Positions 25,397 to 37,176 of a stretch of 64,000 nt of DNA are shown here, one piece after another. The stretch is from Selaginella tamariscina. Lineage: Eukaryota > Streptophyta > Lycopodiopsida > Selaginellales > Selaginellaceae. A program made the position numbers and the translations under genes. The stretch is taken from the NCBI GenBank assembly GCA_003024785.1, contig PUQB01000024.1:22191-86190 (forward strand), in the 5' to 3' direction. The notes under the pieces are model-generated. The model had not been told where the DNA came from, ran no database searches, and saw nothing but the letters and a program-made list of their open reading frames with translations. Every line of letters begins with the position of its first letter. The first letter of the stretch is position 1.

Positions 25397-25449
25397 GAAA
25401 ACACGAAAAGGAAAAGGCGGAAGAAAGGAATACCCAACTTCTCCACCAA

Positions 25450-25653
25450 TGAAAGAGCCGATATATATTAAAAATGTCAGATACATTAAGCTACAAAAAC
25501 CCTGCTTATATACAGGAGACCTCCTGCCACGTGGCACACATGCGACACGTGGCGCTGACACATGGCGGCCAGATCACCACCCATGTGTCACTATGCATGT
25601 GTGTATATACACATGCGTATATACGTTACATACATAATATACAGTATCTTACA
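25450..25653 (-). repeat. Gypsy 5' LTR
   Basis: 204 bp, TGTAAG...CTTTCA on the minus strand. It contains the element promoter (see the next entry). Confidence 0.95.
25506..25551 (-). promoter_or_regulatory. LTR promoter: TATA box and two G-boxes
   Basis: On the minus strand two CACGTG G-boxes (25546-25551 and 25528-25533) lie 17-40 bp upstream of TATATAA (25506-25512). G-boxes bind bZIP and bHLH factors, often in light, stress or abscisic-acid responses. This arrangement in the U3 region is a plausible regulated plant promoter; activity is inferred. Confidence 0.6.
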
Positions 25654-25805
25654 AAACTATAATGTAATATGTTATTTTTAAAAATTTATATTTTAAATTC
25701 AACTTTTAATCACCATCTGAATTGTGATAATTTGAATTTACGGCCACTTGCATGTTGATAAAAGGTTATAGTGTTTTGTATACAAAATTTAAAAAGAATT
25801 ACTGA

Positions 25806-26617
25806 GGCCCACTTTCCACTAGCGGGTGGTTATTTGGCCAGTGGTAGATTAAAATAATGTCACATCATCATTAATTATTACTACCACTGTGCTTTTCCAT
25901 TAGAGTAGTTAATTGAATTAAAAAATAAATTAGTAGTGCATAATTTTTATTTAATTGGTTATTATAAACATATATTATTACACATATATATGTAATAAAT
26001 GTGCACCTACTCAATATTTTTAATTAAAAAAAATATATTAAAACTCTAATTTTTCATTGTTATTTTCTCATATAGAATCATTAATTATATTTACTGTCTC
26101 TCTTTATATATATGTGTGTGTGTATAACAATGTACACACACACACACACATATTACACACAAACATGTGAGTGTGTTGAGAGAGAGAGAGATTTGCATAT
26201 TATCTGTAATAACTTATATTCTTTCTGCAAAATAAATATATGAAATAATGTTCTATATATATATATATATATAATATTCTTATATGTAAATGAGTAATAT
26301 TTTGCTGAATCTTATGTTTACTCTTTATTTTAAAGTTTTAATTTATCCACTTTTCATTGATTTTTTTGAAAGCTCAAAAAAATGAAAAACCTAATTTATT
26401 AATTTTGATACACGTGTCATTCAATTATGTCCAGTGGGCAAAATTGCCCGGTTATTAAACTACCACCAAAAAAGCCACATAGGTGCCACATAGGTGCCAT
26501 GTAGATTATAAATTATAAATAACCAGCAAGTGGAAAACTAAACGCATGGTAGAATAAATAATTTCTTTTATTTTGATTGGTTAAGGCAATTAACCACCCG
26601 CTAGTGAAAAATGGGCC
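25806..26617. mobile_element. MITE-like element with about 30-bp inverted ends
   Basis: The left end GGCCCACTTTCCACTAGCGG and the reverse of the right end (GGCCCATTTTTCACTAGCGG) match over about 30 bp. The interior is AT-rich with CA repeats and no coding sequence. Flanking triplets are TGA and TAA. The GGCCC ends and three-base TNA-like flanks resemble PIF/Harbinger MITEs, but the class is uncertain. Confidence 0.6.
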
Positions 26618-27178
26618 TAAGACTCTTTTTTATTTTGAACGTAGATTGTGATTACTTATTAAACAATTCCACTTCATACAATTAAGTGTTCAACCGATTG
26701 TCATTGAATATCTTGAAAAGCTCTAGGCAAATGTAACACTTGACAATGTTTTTTAAAAAATATTTACTTTTATTTTTTGTATCTAATTGTGTTATTGATT
26801 AATTTTTGGTGAGTTCCGGATAAAAACACCTTAGGGGTTGCCCTAAACCCTTGGGTTAGGGTTTAGAGTTAATGAGTCTTTAGGTTAAACTCATATTGGA
26901 ATGATATTCTTTAGTAACCAACTTTACAAAAAGAGATTAATTAACAAGGGGAGCCTTTATTACATATATTAAATAAAATATGTAGTGAGAGTTCATGAGT
27001 TCATATTTGAGTTTTGTTATGTTTTTACTGGTACAAGTTCTTATGTTATTAAGGCATAACCCTTTATTATACCGCCTCAACTTTTAAACAATAGGGGTTC
27101 ATCCCACCTTTTGTGTAGCATACCTTAACATTAATAAATTTGCAATGGAGGTCTTGCCAAAGTGCATGTTCCAAAGAT
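26618..27178. other. Intergenic AT-rich DNA
   Basis: No gene is recognised. A stretch near 26830-26880 has AACCCTTGGGTTAGGGTTTAG, similar to telomere-like patches elsewhere in the window. Confidence 0.4.
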
Positions 27179-27760
27179 GCATGTTGTAACTAAAATGGGC
27201 ATGTTTATAGTCCCATTTCTTAATAATTAACAATTTTGATTATTTAATTAACATTTTCTTATATTAAAGGAATATTCTTTAAAATATATGTTTGAAGATA
27301 GAATATTATATTTTGTAATCGACCCTTTAATAATTATAGCATTCATGGACCAAAAATAATACATTATAAAAGTAAAAGGTATTAAGTTATATAATATTTA
27401 TATTTAAGATTTGTTGGGTCTAATATAAAATTAAGGAAGAGCATAAGAAGTAAATTATATAAATATGCAAGTTGTAACTAAAATGGGCATGGCTATAGTC
27501 CCCATTTCCTAATAATTAGCAATTTTAGCTATTTAATTAGCATTTTCTAATATTAAAGGAATATTCTTTAGAATATATGTTTGAAAAATAGAATATTCTT
27601 TAGAATATTCTATTTTGTATTCTACCCTTTAATAAATTATAGCATTCATTGAACAAAAATTAATAACATTATAAAAGTAAAGGTATTAAATTATATAATA
27701 TATTGCCTAATATAACATTAAGGAAGAGCATAAGAGGTACATTAATAAATATTGATGTGT
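27179..27760 (-). repeat. Two tandem copies of the family 3'-end repeat
   Basis: Units begin near 27179 and 27470, each starting GTTGTAACTAAAATGGGCAT and carrying GGAATATTCTTTA-type motifs, with a period of about 291 bp. On the minus strand they match 1-222 and the copy at 1780-1930. Confidence 0.75.
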
Positions 27761-28395
27761 TATTAAAATATTAATATTTAAATATAACATTATTAATTAA
27801 AAATTTGTAGTAGTAATAATATATAATATAAAATCCTATAATAATATAGTCAATCTTCCATATCATTTTTTAAATTTATATAGTTAAGTAACAATTTGTA
27901 CTATATTAAAGAGTTTATAATAATTATGAATATTAAATATATGATATTTTATAATTTTGTAATTGCTTTAAGCTTCAGAAAACATATATTCCCTTGCAGT
28001 TTGTTAATCGTGACTTTATCAACGCTTCTTGACATCCACCCATATCGAATGGATTTAACATTTATAAAACATGCTGGGTCTTTTGATTGGGAGACCATGT
28101 TTTCTCTAGGCATCCATTATATCTTTTGCTCCCTTTTCGTGTCGCCTTTTTTGTGGTTTGAACCATGCAACTTTAACAATACTATTTTTTGTGATTACGT
28201 CAGGTGTGTCGATAATTTGACCCATTCAAATAGGCTGATTATATGACGCATCTGGAGTAATGAGAACCATCATTAGTTTTGAAGATCCTAGCAACAATCA
28301 AAGATGCTTTAGGTTTTTGGTTCCCTTTGTCCAACAAAGTGTGGGGTTTGCACTTCCACATCACTACTGGCTTCTATGTCGTCTTGCTCAGTGAT
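27761..28395. other. Flank of DUF7869-like pseudogene
   Basis: AT-rich. An open frame of 116 codons on the plus strand (27896-28246) has no family features and is probably chance. The minus strand between 28260 and 28395 may hold further decayed exon sequence. Confidence 0.35.
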
Positions 28396-31098
28396 GTCAT
28401 TTCAATCTCCTCTCGCCACCTGTTTTAGGCCAGAAAGGTGTTGCAATTCTTACTTGTGACAGTAGGCCCTTCCAACTCTCGAACAACAGTCTCCCAATAG
28501 TCGACACATGCTATATAGTTCTAGAGTAACAGTAAACCAGTTGCCTTATCACAATTCTTTGGCATCGATTTTTTGAACCCATGCCACATATTTTTTGATG
28601 CCATCAATAATAACCTCTTGTTCCTTGAGTTGGGCACTCAATGGAATAGGGTCTGGTTGTCCTTCTGGGAGAAGTGGCTTTTCATCCTCTCCACTTTTTG
28701 AAGAGCATTAAGCCCTCTTTCGGTAACCACTCCTGCTCTGATGGCCGTAACTTGTATTGCATAATAGGTATACCATCTCGTATGGAGAAAAAGAATTGTA
28801 GCGGCACAAGGTGACCAACTAAAGAATCACTCCCTTCTTTTATATACTCCTTGAGAAATTTTTTGAAGTCTGGCACCTCAGTCACAAGCAAAGCACAACT
28901 TTTTTTGGAGATGCAATTTTCAAAAAGATTCATCATATGCGGTAAGGTAAGTGCACTTGTCCTTTTTGTAGAGTTGGAGACCTTGCTGAAGAACGCATCA
29001 ATATCTTCATGAGTGTGACCAACCATAAGGAAACTGAGCGTGATTGTTTCAAACACACCTTTGGCAACAAAGCATTGACAAGTATGCTAGCACATATCTA
29101 GAAAATAAAAGTAAGTATGAGCTTGAGAAACTCTTAAGTAAAATGATTTACCTATTTTTGTTCTAGCCTGCACAATTATCCATCTGTAAAAGCAAATGAC
29201 GAGGAAGCTTATTTGATGTTGAGGACACATGTACACTATTTGAGCTAGATCCCTCCACTGAACCAGAACTCTCAACAGGGCCATCTATTTTCTGTGCAGG
29301 CTGTTGACAATGCCTCTCATATTCCCAAGTAGCCTCAAGTGCAGATGTGTTCATGAGAGCATTATGTAAAGGTTGAAGGTGTTGTTTCTTCACTTTGAGA
29401 TCACTGATAGGACTTGTCTGTGAGTGGGCTTCAAGGTTTCTGAAACACATGGCTAACGACCCAATAGTGAAATTGGAGTCGCTAGACCAATGTGGAAGTG
29501 AAAAGTGTCCATATGACTCACAACCGTGTCCATGTGTTAGCACACCTGTCAATGAAATCGGAAGTTTCATGACATTTCCAAGGCACTTTGGTGTTGCAAA
29601 GAGCTTTGGAATGCTAGTCTTTGAATGATCCATCTTGTCATGGATCAAGCACAGGTACTCTGATGGGCGTGACACAGAAAGCATGCGGTGTGCATAGTAC
29701 TGAGACCGGCAAGTTTGTTGTGCAATCATGTGGGCCTCCATCTTCTTTGAATGGTAGTGATCTCCACCAAGGTTTTTGCACAAGCCTCTGCAGCCTTCAA
29801 TGATGTACAAGTGTCACACTTGGAAAAGCTAGAGTGTTTTGCAATCTCCACATCCTTAAAATGAGTATTCCATATGTTGTTGAAGGTACCAGTGCAGATT
29901 GTTTGGAGCCCATCAAACTGAGGCACTTGTTCACATGTTCACACAGCTTCAATTGAGTGTAGATTGAAGGCAAAACCTTGAGATTTTCCCTGACCCCTGC
30001 ATTTGTGGTTCGGCATTTGTGAGGCATCCTGTCTACATTTGCTTCCACAAAAGCCTTGAGTATCTCTATGGCTGCCATGATGTGAGAGCGGGTTTTGACC
30101 AAGTGAGTGTTCCCATGAACTGAGGTTCGCGCTCCATCTAGCCACTCATCCCTCCGACGGTAGAACGTGGTCTTTGGGATCCCGTATATACTGTACCAAG
30201 CTTTGAAGCAGATGGCCACCTTATTAAATACCATGGATGTACTCTGATAACCTGTGTCCGAGGCCATTCCATCAATACACCCAGTTAGTGCAGCATATAC
30301 AAACTCATGCCTTTGCTTTTGGGTGAGCATACGAAAGACATGTCTACATTGGGTAATTTCATTCCGGTCTGCCATCTGACAACACTTCTTCTTGCAACAG
30401 TCAATCGTGGAAATGCTCGTAACACTTTCGGAAGATGTAGGATCCATCTTTACCCTCTTGCTGAAACTTGCAGGGGAAGATCTACAACCCATGAATCGCC
30501 TTTTTCTTACAATAGGACCAATGCAAGGAACCTCTTCAAATATGAGTTGTTCTTCCGGGTTGTTATTATTGAAATCCAACCCAGAATATGTTGAACCATC
30601 TTGCCGTCTTAATTCAGATGTTCGCCACCTCACGAGGGATCCAGGATACAATGTGCCATTAGGTGAAACCTCTGTCACAACTACACCCACGAAGTCGGAC
30701 CCTAGTTTCTCTTCTGACACTGCTTCCATTGGATTTATAGCTGTGATGATGCCTCTTCCGACTTCAATCTCACGAAGAAAGAGAATCACCTCATCCATCA
30801 CAGCAGGCAAGCCATCATCTGATAAACTTGTGCTACTATTTGTTTGTGACTCTGCATATTCTGTGTCAGCCTTGACTTCATCCAAATTCCACAATACAGG
30901 AGAACCCTCCTCAAATTCCATTCCCAGAACCTCAACATGCTTGTAAGTGGTGTTCACCCATACGTACACACAAGATCCTTGGGCAATATTATGACATGAT
31001 GCATTATTATCTCGAACTTCCACAGTTCCAGTGCCAACTATCTCGTTGTTCCGAAGAAGACATACTTTATCTCCAGTATTAAACATATTGTCCTGCAC
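28396..31098 (-). pseudogene. DUF7869-like (RNase H-fold) transposase-type protein
   Basis: The long first exon (29797-31098) has an N-terminal part of unknown type, then a Cys-rich CCKKKCCQMADR region, a helix-turn-helix-like YGIPKTTFYRRRDEWLDG, and KCDTCTSLK (30th codon region near 29840). After a frame change come FSLPHWSSD, LQMDNCAG and, in the next exon, LMVGHTHEDIDAFFS. The KCDxC, iDxmDxskt, DNCAGQNKN and GHTHEDID series is typical of proteins with the DUF7869 domain, spread by mobile elements in plants and animals. Lesions include a TAG in place of Gln in DNCAGQ (29170), an extra T near 29070, and shifts near 29820 and 28683. A short intron lies at about 29100-29162. The palindrome array at 31230-31720 is upstream. 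Confidence 0.65.
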
Positions 31099-31229
31099 AT
31101 AAATAATTGTATTATTTATGATATCTGTTTATGCAATATTTCTAAGAAATCTGAATTACGGTTACTTAATAATATGCATATGCAATAATACATAATTATG
31201 TTTAGAGATAATATCTCATGTTTGATTAA

Positions 31230-31720
31230 TACAACTGATGGGCGGGATTAATCCCGCCCACGAATCCCTCCGACGAGGAACGGTCGGCGGGATTAATCCC
31301 GCCGCCGACTCAACCCCTTCGGAGAGAGTCGGCGGGATTAATCCCGCCCACAATTCTTACGACGGGGAATGGGTGGCGGGATTAAACCCGCACATAACTC
31401 TCTCCAAAACTATGATTTCAAAGAGATCTCGGGATAAATCCTGTCCCCAAATCCTTAAAACAGGGATGTGGTGGCGAGATTAATCCCGCCACCCCTTCCC
31501 TGCCTCCTAAAATGGTTGGCGGGATTAATCCTGCCGACAACTCTTTCTAATAAATTCTAGTAACTCTTCATCAGTTGAGAAGGTTATCGGCGGGATTAAT
31601 CCCGCCACTCTTTTTCAGTGGCGGAGAAGCATTGCCCGAGAGATGGTGGCGGGATTAATCCCGCCACCTCTTCGAAGAGGCGAAAAAGAAATGGCCGAAT
31701 TAATCCCGCCGCCCCGGTTA
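31230..31720. repeat. GGCGGGATTAATCCCGCC palindrome array
   Basis: Eight or more copies of the 18-bp palindrome or close variants, spaced 40-75 bp, with spacers unrelated to those in the arms. It sits immediately upstream of the DUF7869-like coding exon, probably inside its first intron. Confidence 0.9.
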
Positions 31721-31876
31721 ACCTAGAATATTAAGTTAAAAGGATATTTAAACGGGATAAATCCCTAACGGAATATATTATAATCCTAATGCATTCCTAA
31801 ACCCCTAAATTTTAATTTTAAGAGAGAATGTAAGAGAGTGAATCTTTATAAGTATTTTTAAATTTGTTTATAATAC

Positions 31877-32065
31877 TTACTTGTAAACAGCACTGAAGGC
31901 GTCGTGCTTTCCTATAAAGAATAGTACCCAATTTAATCTCGCTCCTGAGATAATCACTATGAAGAAAAAAGAAGATCTAAAGAGTGAAAAATACAGAAAT
32001 GAAGAAACCCTTGCCGGAGAAAGAACCAGATCTGAATTTGAGTGGGAAATTAAATGCATTTTCAA
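31877..32065 (-). other. Possible first exon of DUF7869-like gene
   Basis: On the minus strand a 62-codon open stretch ends at a good donor context (TTTACAA|GTAAGTATT at about 31880). The acceptor before 31093 reads TGTGCAG. If joined, the palindrome array would lie in the intron. This is inference; no homology is recognised in the peptide. Confidence 0.3.
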
Positions 32066-32340
32066 ATTTACATGTCAGACCGACAATATATATATCAGAA
32101 ATTCAAATTTTTTAAAAAGAACAGAAAATAAAATTTAAGATGAGTTGACACAAATATCCGACACTCTGACATATATACTCTCCAGTTCCAATGAGTATTT
32201 TAAAATTACATTTAATGTTATTCAAGTGATTCAAGTTTAATATTACGAAATTTTAGACTATATTCTACATTCTTAGTATTCAAGTATTTATATTATATAT
32301 ATATATAAATATATACTTATACAATAAATAAATTGATATA

Positions 32341-33065
32341 TTATTATGTATCATTTAAAATATATTCATAGTCTGTTTATTATTATTATTTTCTTAATTA
32401 CTCGAGTATTTAGTTTTCATTTCCTAGTATCAATGGGATATTCTTTATTATTTTATTAATATTTGAAGAATATTCTAATATTAAACCTGATTATCATAAT
32501 TAAATTAGTCTTGTTCTTAATTATTGCAGTAATTATTCTACATTTGTATATATTAATGGGATTTTCTCAATTAATTTGTTATTATTTCAAGAATATTCAT
32601 GTGTTAAACCTTATTATCAATATTAAATTAATATATATTATTAAAACTATATATGACTATATATTAGATAAAATGATGTATTATTATGTATAATTTAAAA
32701 TATGTTCATAGTGTGTATATTAATATCATTTCCTTAATTACTTGAGTAATTAATCTTCTTTATATTAATGGGATATTCTTTATTATTTTCTTATTATTCC
32801 AAGAATATTCCAATATTAAACATGATTATGATAATTAATTTAGTTAATTATTTGAGTACTTAATTTACATTTGTATATATTAATGGGATTTTCTCAATTA
32901 ATTTCTTATTATTTCAAGAATATTTCAATGTTAAACCTTTTTATCAATATTAAATTAATATATATTATTAAAACTATATATGGCTATATATTAGATAAAA
33001 TCATATATTATTATGTATAATTTAAAATATGTTCATAGTGTGTTTATTAATATTATTTTCTTAAT
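32341..33065. repeat. AT-rich tandem repeat, about 330-340 bp period
   Basis: TTATTATGTA(T/A)(A/C)ATTTAAAAT starts at 32341, 32681 and 33008, giving periods of 340 and 327 bp. Inside each unit are two diverged sub-units of about 118 bp, each with ATTAATGGGAT and a GAATATTC-like motif. Confidence 0.85.
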
Positions 33066-33169
33066 TATTCGATGTTTGTTTTGCACACATATATAAACAC
33101 AATCATAAATTTACACACGCATTACAAGAACTTACAAAAACACATATGCACACACAACCCTAAACCAAA

Positions 33170-34690
33170 CTGAAGAAATATGTTGCTTTTTATTGAAAAC
33201 ATCATGTTCAACGCATGTATGATATATGTACTCAATCTGTGTGTATGTAACACATTGAATTTACATGTGTAATATTTATATTAAGCTTGTTGGGAGCAAA
33301 CCCTAAACCCTCCTAAACCCTAAACCCTGTGTATACATGTGTGTACAAAAATAATTTTTCAACACTCTCTCTTCACACCATGCATGATCCATCCTAAACC
33401 CTAAACCCTAAACCCTAATATGTAACACAATGAATTTACTCATGTAATATGTATGTATGTCTGTGTGTATACACGTCACGGGAAAATTTGGATCATCACC
33501 TTGGTAGCCCCTGGTATGCATGTAGTGAACTAATCTTCTACTCATATTATACTAGTCTTCTACTCATATTATACGTCTACATTTCACTTTACTATTCACC
33601 TTCTTTGTCTTTTCTTGCATGGTCAAACTAGTCAACATTATTATGTTAATCCATATGATTAGTGTTTGCTTTGACCATGCACATTTTCTTTGTCTTCTTC
33701 CATGCACCTTCCTAGTCACCTTCCCAAGTCAAAGTCAAGTCACCTTCTTCCATAACCCCCATCATTTATGAGTCAAGCCCACCTTCTTCCATAACCCCCT
33801 ACCATTATTCTTATGTAACCCCCATCTTACACCCTCTCTTACATCCCTACCCTACCCTACATGCATTCTTTATGTTATTTTGGGTATATAAGGAACCAAG
33901 GCTCAAGGGTTTGAGGAGGAGGACACATATAGATATAGAGAAGAGTTTCTAGTTTCTTCTTACTTTGTAAATAGGTGTGATGACATTATTTTGTGTGTGC
34001 TCTTATGATGAAATATAAAAATTAGTTAGTGTATCTTTCGTGTCATGAGTTTCATCTCATGTTTTCCCTTCCTTTTCTATTCTTTTATTCATGTGTGTGA
34101 TCATTAGCAAGGACTACTACGATGCGCTATCACTAAAGCCATCAAGTCCCGAACATACGAGTCCCCGAATGATTTTCCTTCGACGTGTGTATGTATATAT
34201 GTGTACTCTGTATGTATATATGTGTACTTTCTGTCTTCTCTCATACATACACACCATGCATGATCCATGTTAATATGTACTGTCTCTCTTCTCTCAAACA
34301 TACACACCATGCATGATCTATAATATGTACTCGGTCTCTCTAATATTATGTACTAATATGTATGTATGTCTGTGTGTATAATACACACCATGCATGATCC
34401 ATAATATGTACTGTCTCTCTTCTCTCATATACTATGTATGTATATTTGTGTATATAAATATATATATGTACTAATATATGCAATGTGTACAAAAATAATT
34501 TTTCAACACTCTCTCTTCTCTCATACATACACACCATGCATGATCCATCCTAAATCCAAAACCCTAAACCCTAAACCCTAAACCCATGTAATATGTATGT
34601 ATGTCTGTGTGTATACACGTGTGTATGTATATATTATGTGTATTAATATATGCAATGTGTATGTATGTATTGATACACATGAAACTTTAA
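33170..34690 (+). repeat. 5'-region repeats of the family with telomere-like tracts
   Basis: Bases near 33180-33260 and 34680-34760 match copy 760-1086 (AAACATCATGTTCAACGCAT and nearby). Between them a minisatellite of CACACCATGCATGATCCAT plus CTCTCTTCTCTCA units recurs at least five times (about 33375, 34250, 34305, 34385, 34535). Three perfect CCCTAAA tracts lie at 33301-33328, 33393-33417 and 34559-34586. Confidence 0.7.
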
Positions 34691-34699
34691 CATTCTCAT

Positions 34700-34963
34700 G
34701 GACACACACATGTTAAATCCCTGCATGATTTATATTTTTAGGGTGTATGTGATACACCCACGCACACGCACGCGCTAATAATATAATGAAAGAATATTCG
34801 TTTAGGGCGAATCTATATTTTATTCTTTTTAGGGTTTAAGTATATTCTCAGAAGGAATATTCTATTAGGGTTAATATATATTTAATTCCTTTAGGGTTTA
34901 GGTATATTTTAGGGTTTCAAGAGGCGGCGGCTGTGAAATCGGCGGCGGCGGCTGTGCACACAG
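34700..34963 (+). other. Putative untranslated first exon, right arm
   Basis: Conserved between both arms and copy 760-1930, with TTTAGGGTTTAGGTATATT repeats (telo-box-like AAACCCTAA on the other strand), a GGCGGCGGCGG stretch and a donor ACAG|GTGAGAT at 34963/34964. An acceptor TTTTGCAG at 37740-37747 would join it to the segment holding the ParB-methyltransferase ATG (37787). Inferred from conservation and splice contexts only. Confidence 0.4.
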
Positions 34964-34971
34964 GTGAGATC

Positions 34972-35004
<33 letters not shown>

Positions 35005-35040
35005 ATATATATGTATAGGAGTGTGCGTATAATTTTATGT

Positions 35041-35880
35041 GTACCAGTATCTATAAATTTGTTTTATTGATCTATCTCTCCCACACACACGCACACTGCT
35101 TTACATATATATATATATATATATATAAAATCAATGCATATTAACAAATAGTATACAACACTAGTTTATATATATGCTTATATATTCATATGGGTTATAT
35201 ATCTATATACACACATATATATGTGTGTGTTTATCTGTATAATTTTATTTATTTATTAGTTTTATCTCTCGCACACACACGCACACTCCTGTGTATATAT
35301 ATGTGTGTGTGTGTGTTTGTTTATCTGTATGATTTTATTTGTTTCGCTCACACGCATACACACAATAACATATACACATATATATATACCTATATACATA
35401 TATACATACATATATTATGTGTACCAGTATCTATATAATTTTTTTATTGATCTATCTCTCCCACACACACGCACACTGCTTTACATATTATAATAATATA
35501 TATATATATATATAATCAATGCATATTAACAAATAGTATACAACACTAGTTTATATATATGCTTATATATTCACAGACTCTCTCTTTCTCTATGGGTTAT
35601 ATATCTATATACACACATATATATGTGTGTGTTTATCTGTATAATTTTATTTATTTATTAGTTTTATTTTTCGCACACACACGCACACTCCTGTGTATAT
35701 ATATGTGTGTGTGTGTGTTTGTTTATCTGTATGATTTTATTTGTTTCGCTCACACGCATACACACGATATACATATACACACATATATATACCTATGTAC
35801 ACACATATATTGTACCAGTACTGTATAATTTTATTTATTTATCTATCTCTTGCACACACACGTACACTCCTATATCATAC
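35041..35880. repeat. Tandem duplication, about 380-bp unit
   Basis: GTACCAGTAT recurs at 35041, 35421 and about 35813. The intervening blocks share CTGCTTTACATAT, ATATGCTTATATATTCA and GTTTATCTGTATGATTTTA. It consists mostly of CA/TA-rich sequence. Confidence 0.8.
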
Positions 35881-35895
35881 ATACATACATACATA

Positions 35896-35932
<37 letters not shown>

Positions 35933-36637
35933 TATATGTGTGTGTTTTTATATATATAATTTTTTATTTATTAATTTTTTCTCTCGCACACACGCTAAGC
36001 CCCTCGAGCGCGGGATTAATCCCGTCGCCGAGGCCCTTCACGCAGGCTATGGGCGGTGGGATTAATCCCGCCGCTCTAGGACAAACCGAAGAGCCTGCGT
36101 GAGGGGCCTCGGCGGCGGGATTAATCCCGCCGCTCACCCATGCCCTGCGCCGCAGCGGGATCTATCTCGTCGGCAATGGCCTGTATGAAGGCCCTAATGG
36201 GCGGGATTAATCCCGGCGGATTCCGCGCAAGGCATTTATAGGGGATGGGCGGCGGGATTAATCCCGCCACTCATGAGGCTAACCGAAGACCTGCGTGAAA
36301 GATCCTGCACGGAAGGCTAACCAAAGAGCCTGCATGACATGTCCTGCGCGTAAGATGGCGGGATTAATCCCGCCGCCCAGAAAATTCACGCAGGACATGA
36401 ACAGCGGGATTAATCCCGCCCATGCTCATGCCCTTCGCGGAGGGCGGCGGGATTAATCCCACCGCTCAGGCACTTCCGCAGGATATAAGCGGCGGGATTA
36501 ATCCCGCCCCCACCCATCCCTGTTCAAAATGCCGCAGCCAATATATATGTGTGAGCGCATGATTTATAAGAGGGCGGCGGGATTAATCTCTCCGAACCTT
36601 CATTGCCCGGTGGCGGATTAATCCGCCACCCTTTTTT

Positions 36638-36711
36638 CCTCCATTGGTATGTTGAATCATCCCGACTAACTCTGTCTGAGACGGAGAAGGTTTACAAAAT
36701 ACCAATGGAGG
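36638..36711. repeat. 74-bp inverted-end insert in array
   Basis: Ends CCTCCATTGGTAT and ATACCAATGGAGG form a perfect 13-bp inverted repeat around CTGTCTGAGACGGAGAAGG. A second copy is at 37177-37251. Confidence 0.8.
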
Positions 36712-37176
36712 GAACAGAGAAGGGTGGTGGGATTAATTTCACCATCCCTTACAGTGGGCGGATTAATCCCACCGCGTACGCATGCCCTGCGCGGAATCGG
36801 GCAGGATTTATCCCGCCGCCATTGGCCTGCCTGAAGGGCCTAGGCGGCGGGATTAATCCCGCAAGATTTCGCACAGGGCATTGGCGTTCGGCGGGATTAA
36901 TCCCGCCGACTAAGGCCCGAGTGAAGGGCCTGGGAGGCGGGATTAATCCCGCCGCGTACGCTTGCCCTGCGCGGAATCGGGCGGGATTTATCCCGCCGCC
37001 ATTGGCCTGCCTGAAGTGCCTAGGCGGCGGGATTAATCCCGCCCGATTCCGCGCAGGAAATTGGCGTCCGGCGGGATTAATCCCGCCGCATAGGGACCGA
37101 GTGAAGGCCTGGCGGCGGGATTAATCCCGCCGAGCCAATGCCTGTTGGAGAAATGAATCCGCCACCCTTCCTTTTT

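Larger units (their letters stand above)
20768..25653 (-). mobile_element. Ty3/Gypsy LTR retrotransposon, near-complete
   Basis: A 4886-bp element on the minus strand with 204/205-bp LTRs (TGTAAG...CTTTCA) that differ by one base, a polypurine tract, and gag, protease, reverse transcriptase, RNase H and integrase in Gypsy order. AAAC flanks both sides (20764-20767 and 25654-25657), a 4-bp or imperfect 5-bp target duplication. Near-identical LTRs mean recent insertion, yet the coding region has several frameshifts, so it probably moved with proteins supplied in trans or was copied from a broken parent. No chromodomain is seen after integrase. Confidence 0.93.

Noticed and set aside
27896..28246. 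116-codon open frame with hydrophobic content
   Set aside because: AT-rich chance frame without splice, start or family support; no similarity to other copies in the window.
34091..36102. Open frames encoding Ile/Tyr/His/Thr-rich repeats
   Set aside because: Translations of TATA/CACA microsatellites.
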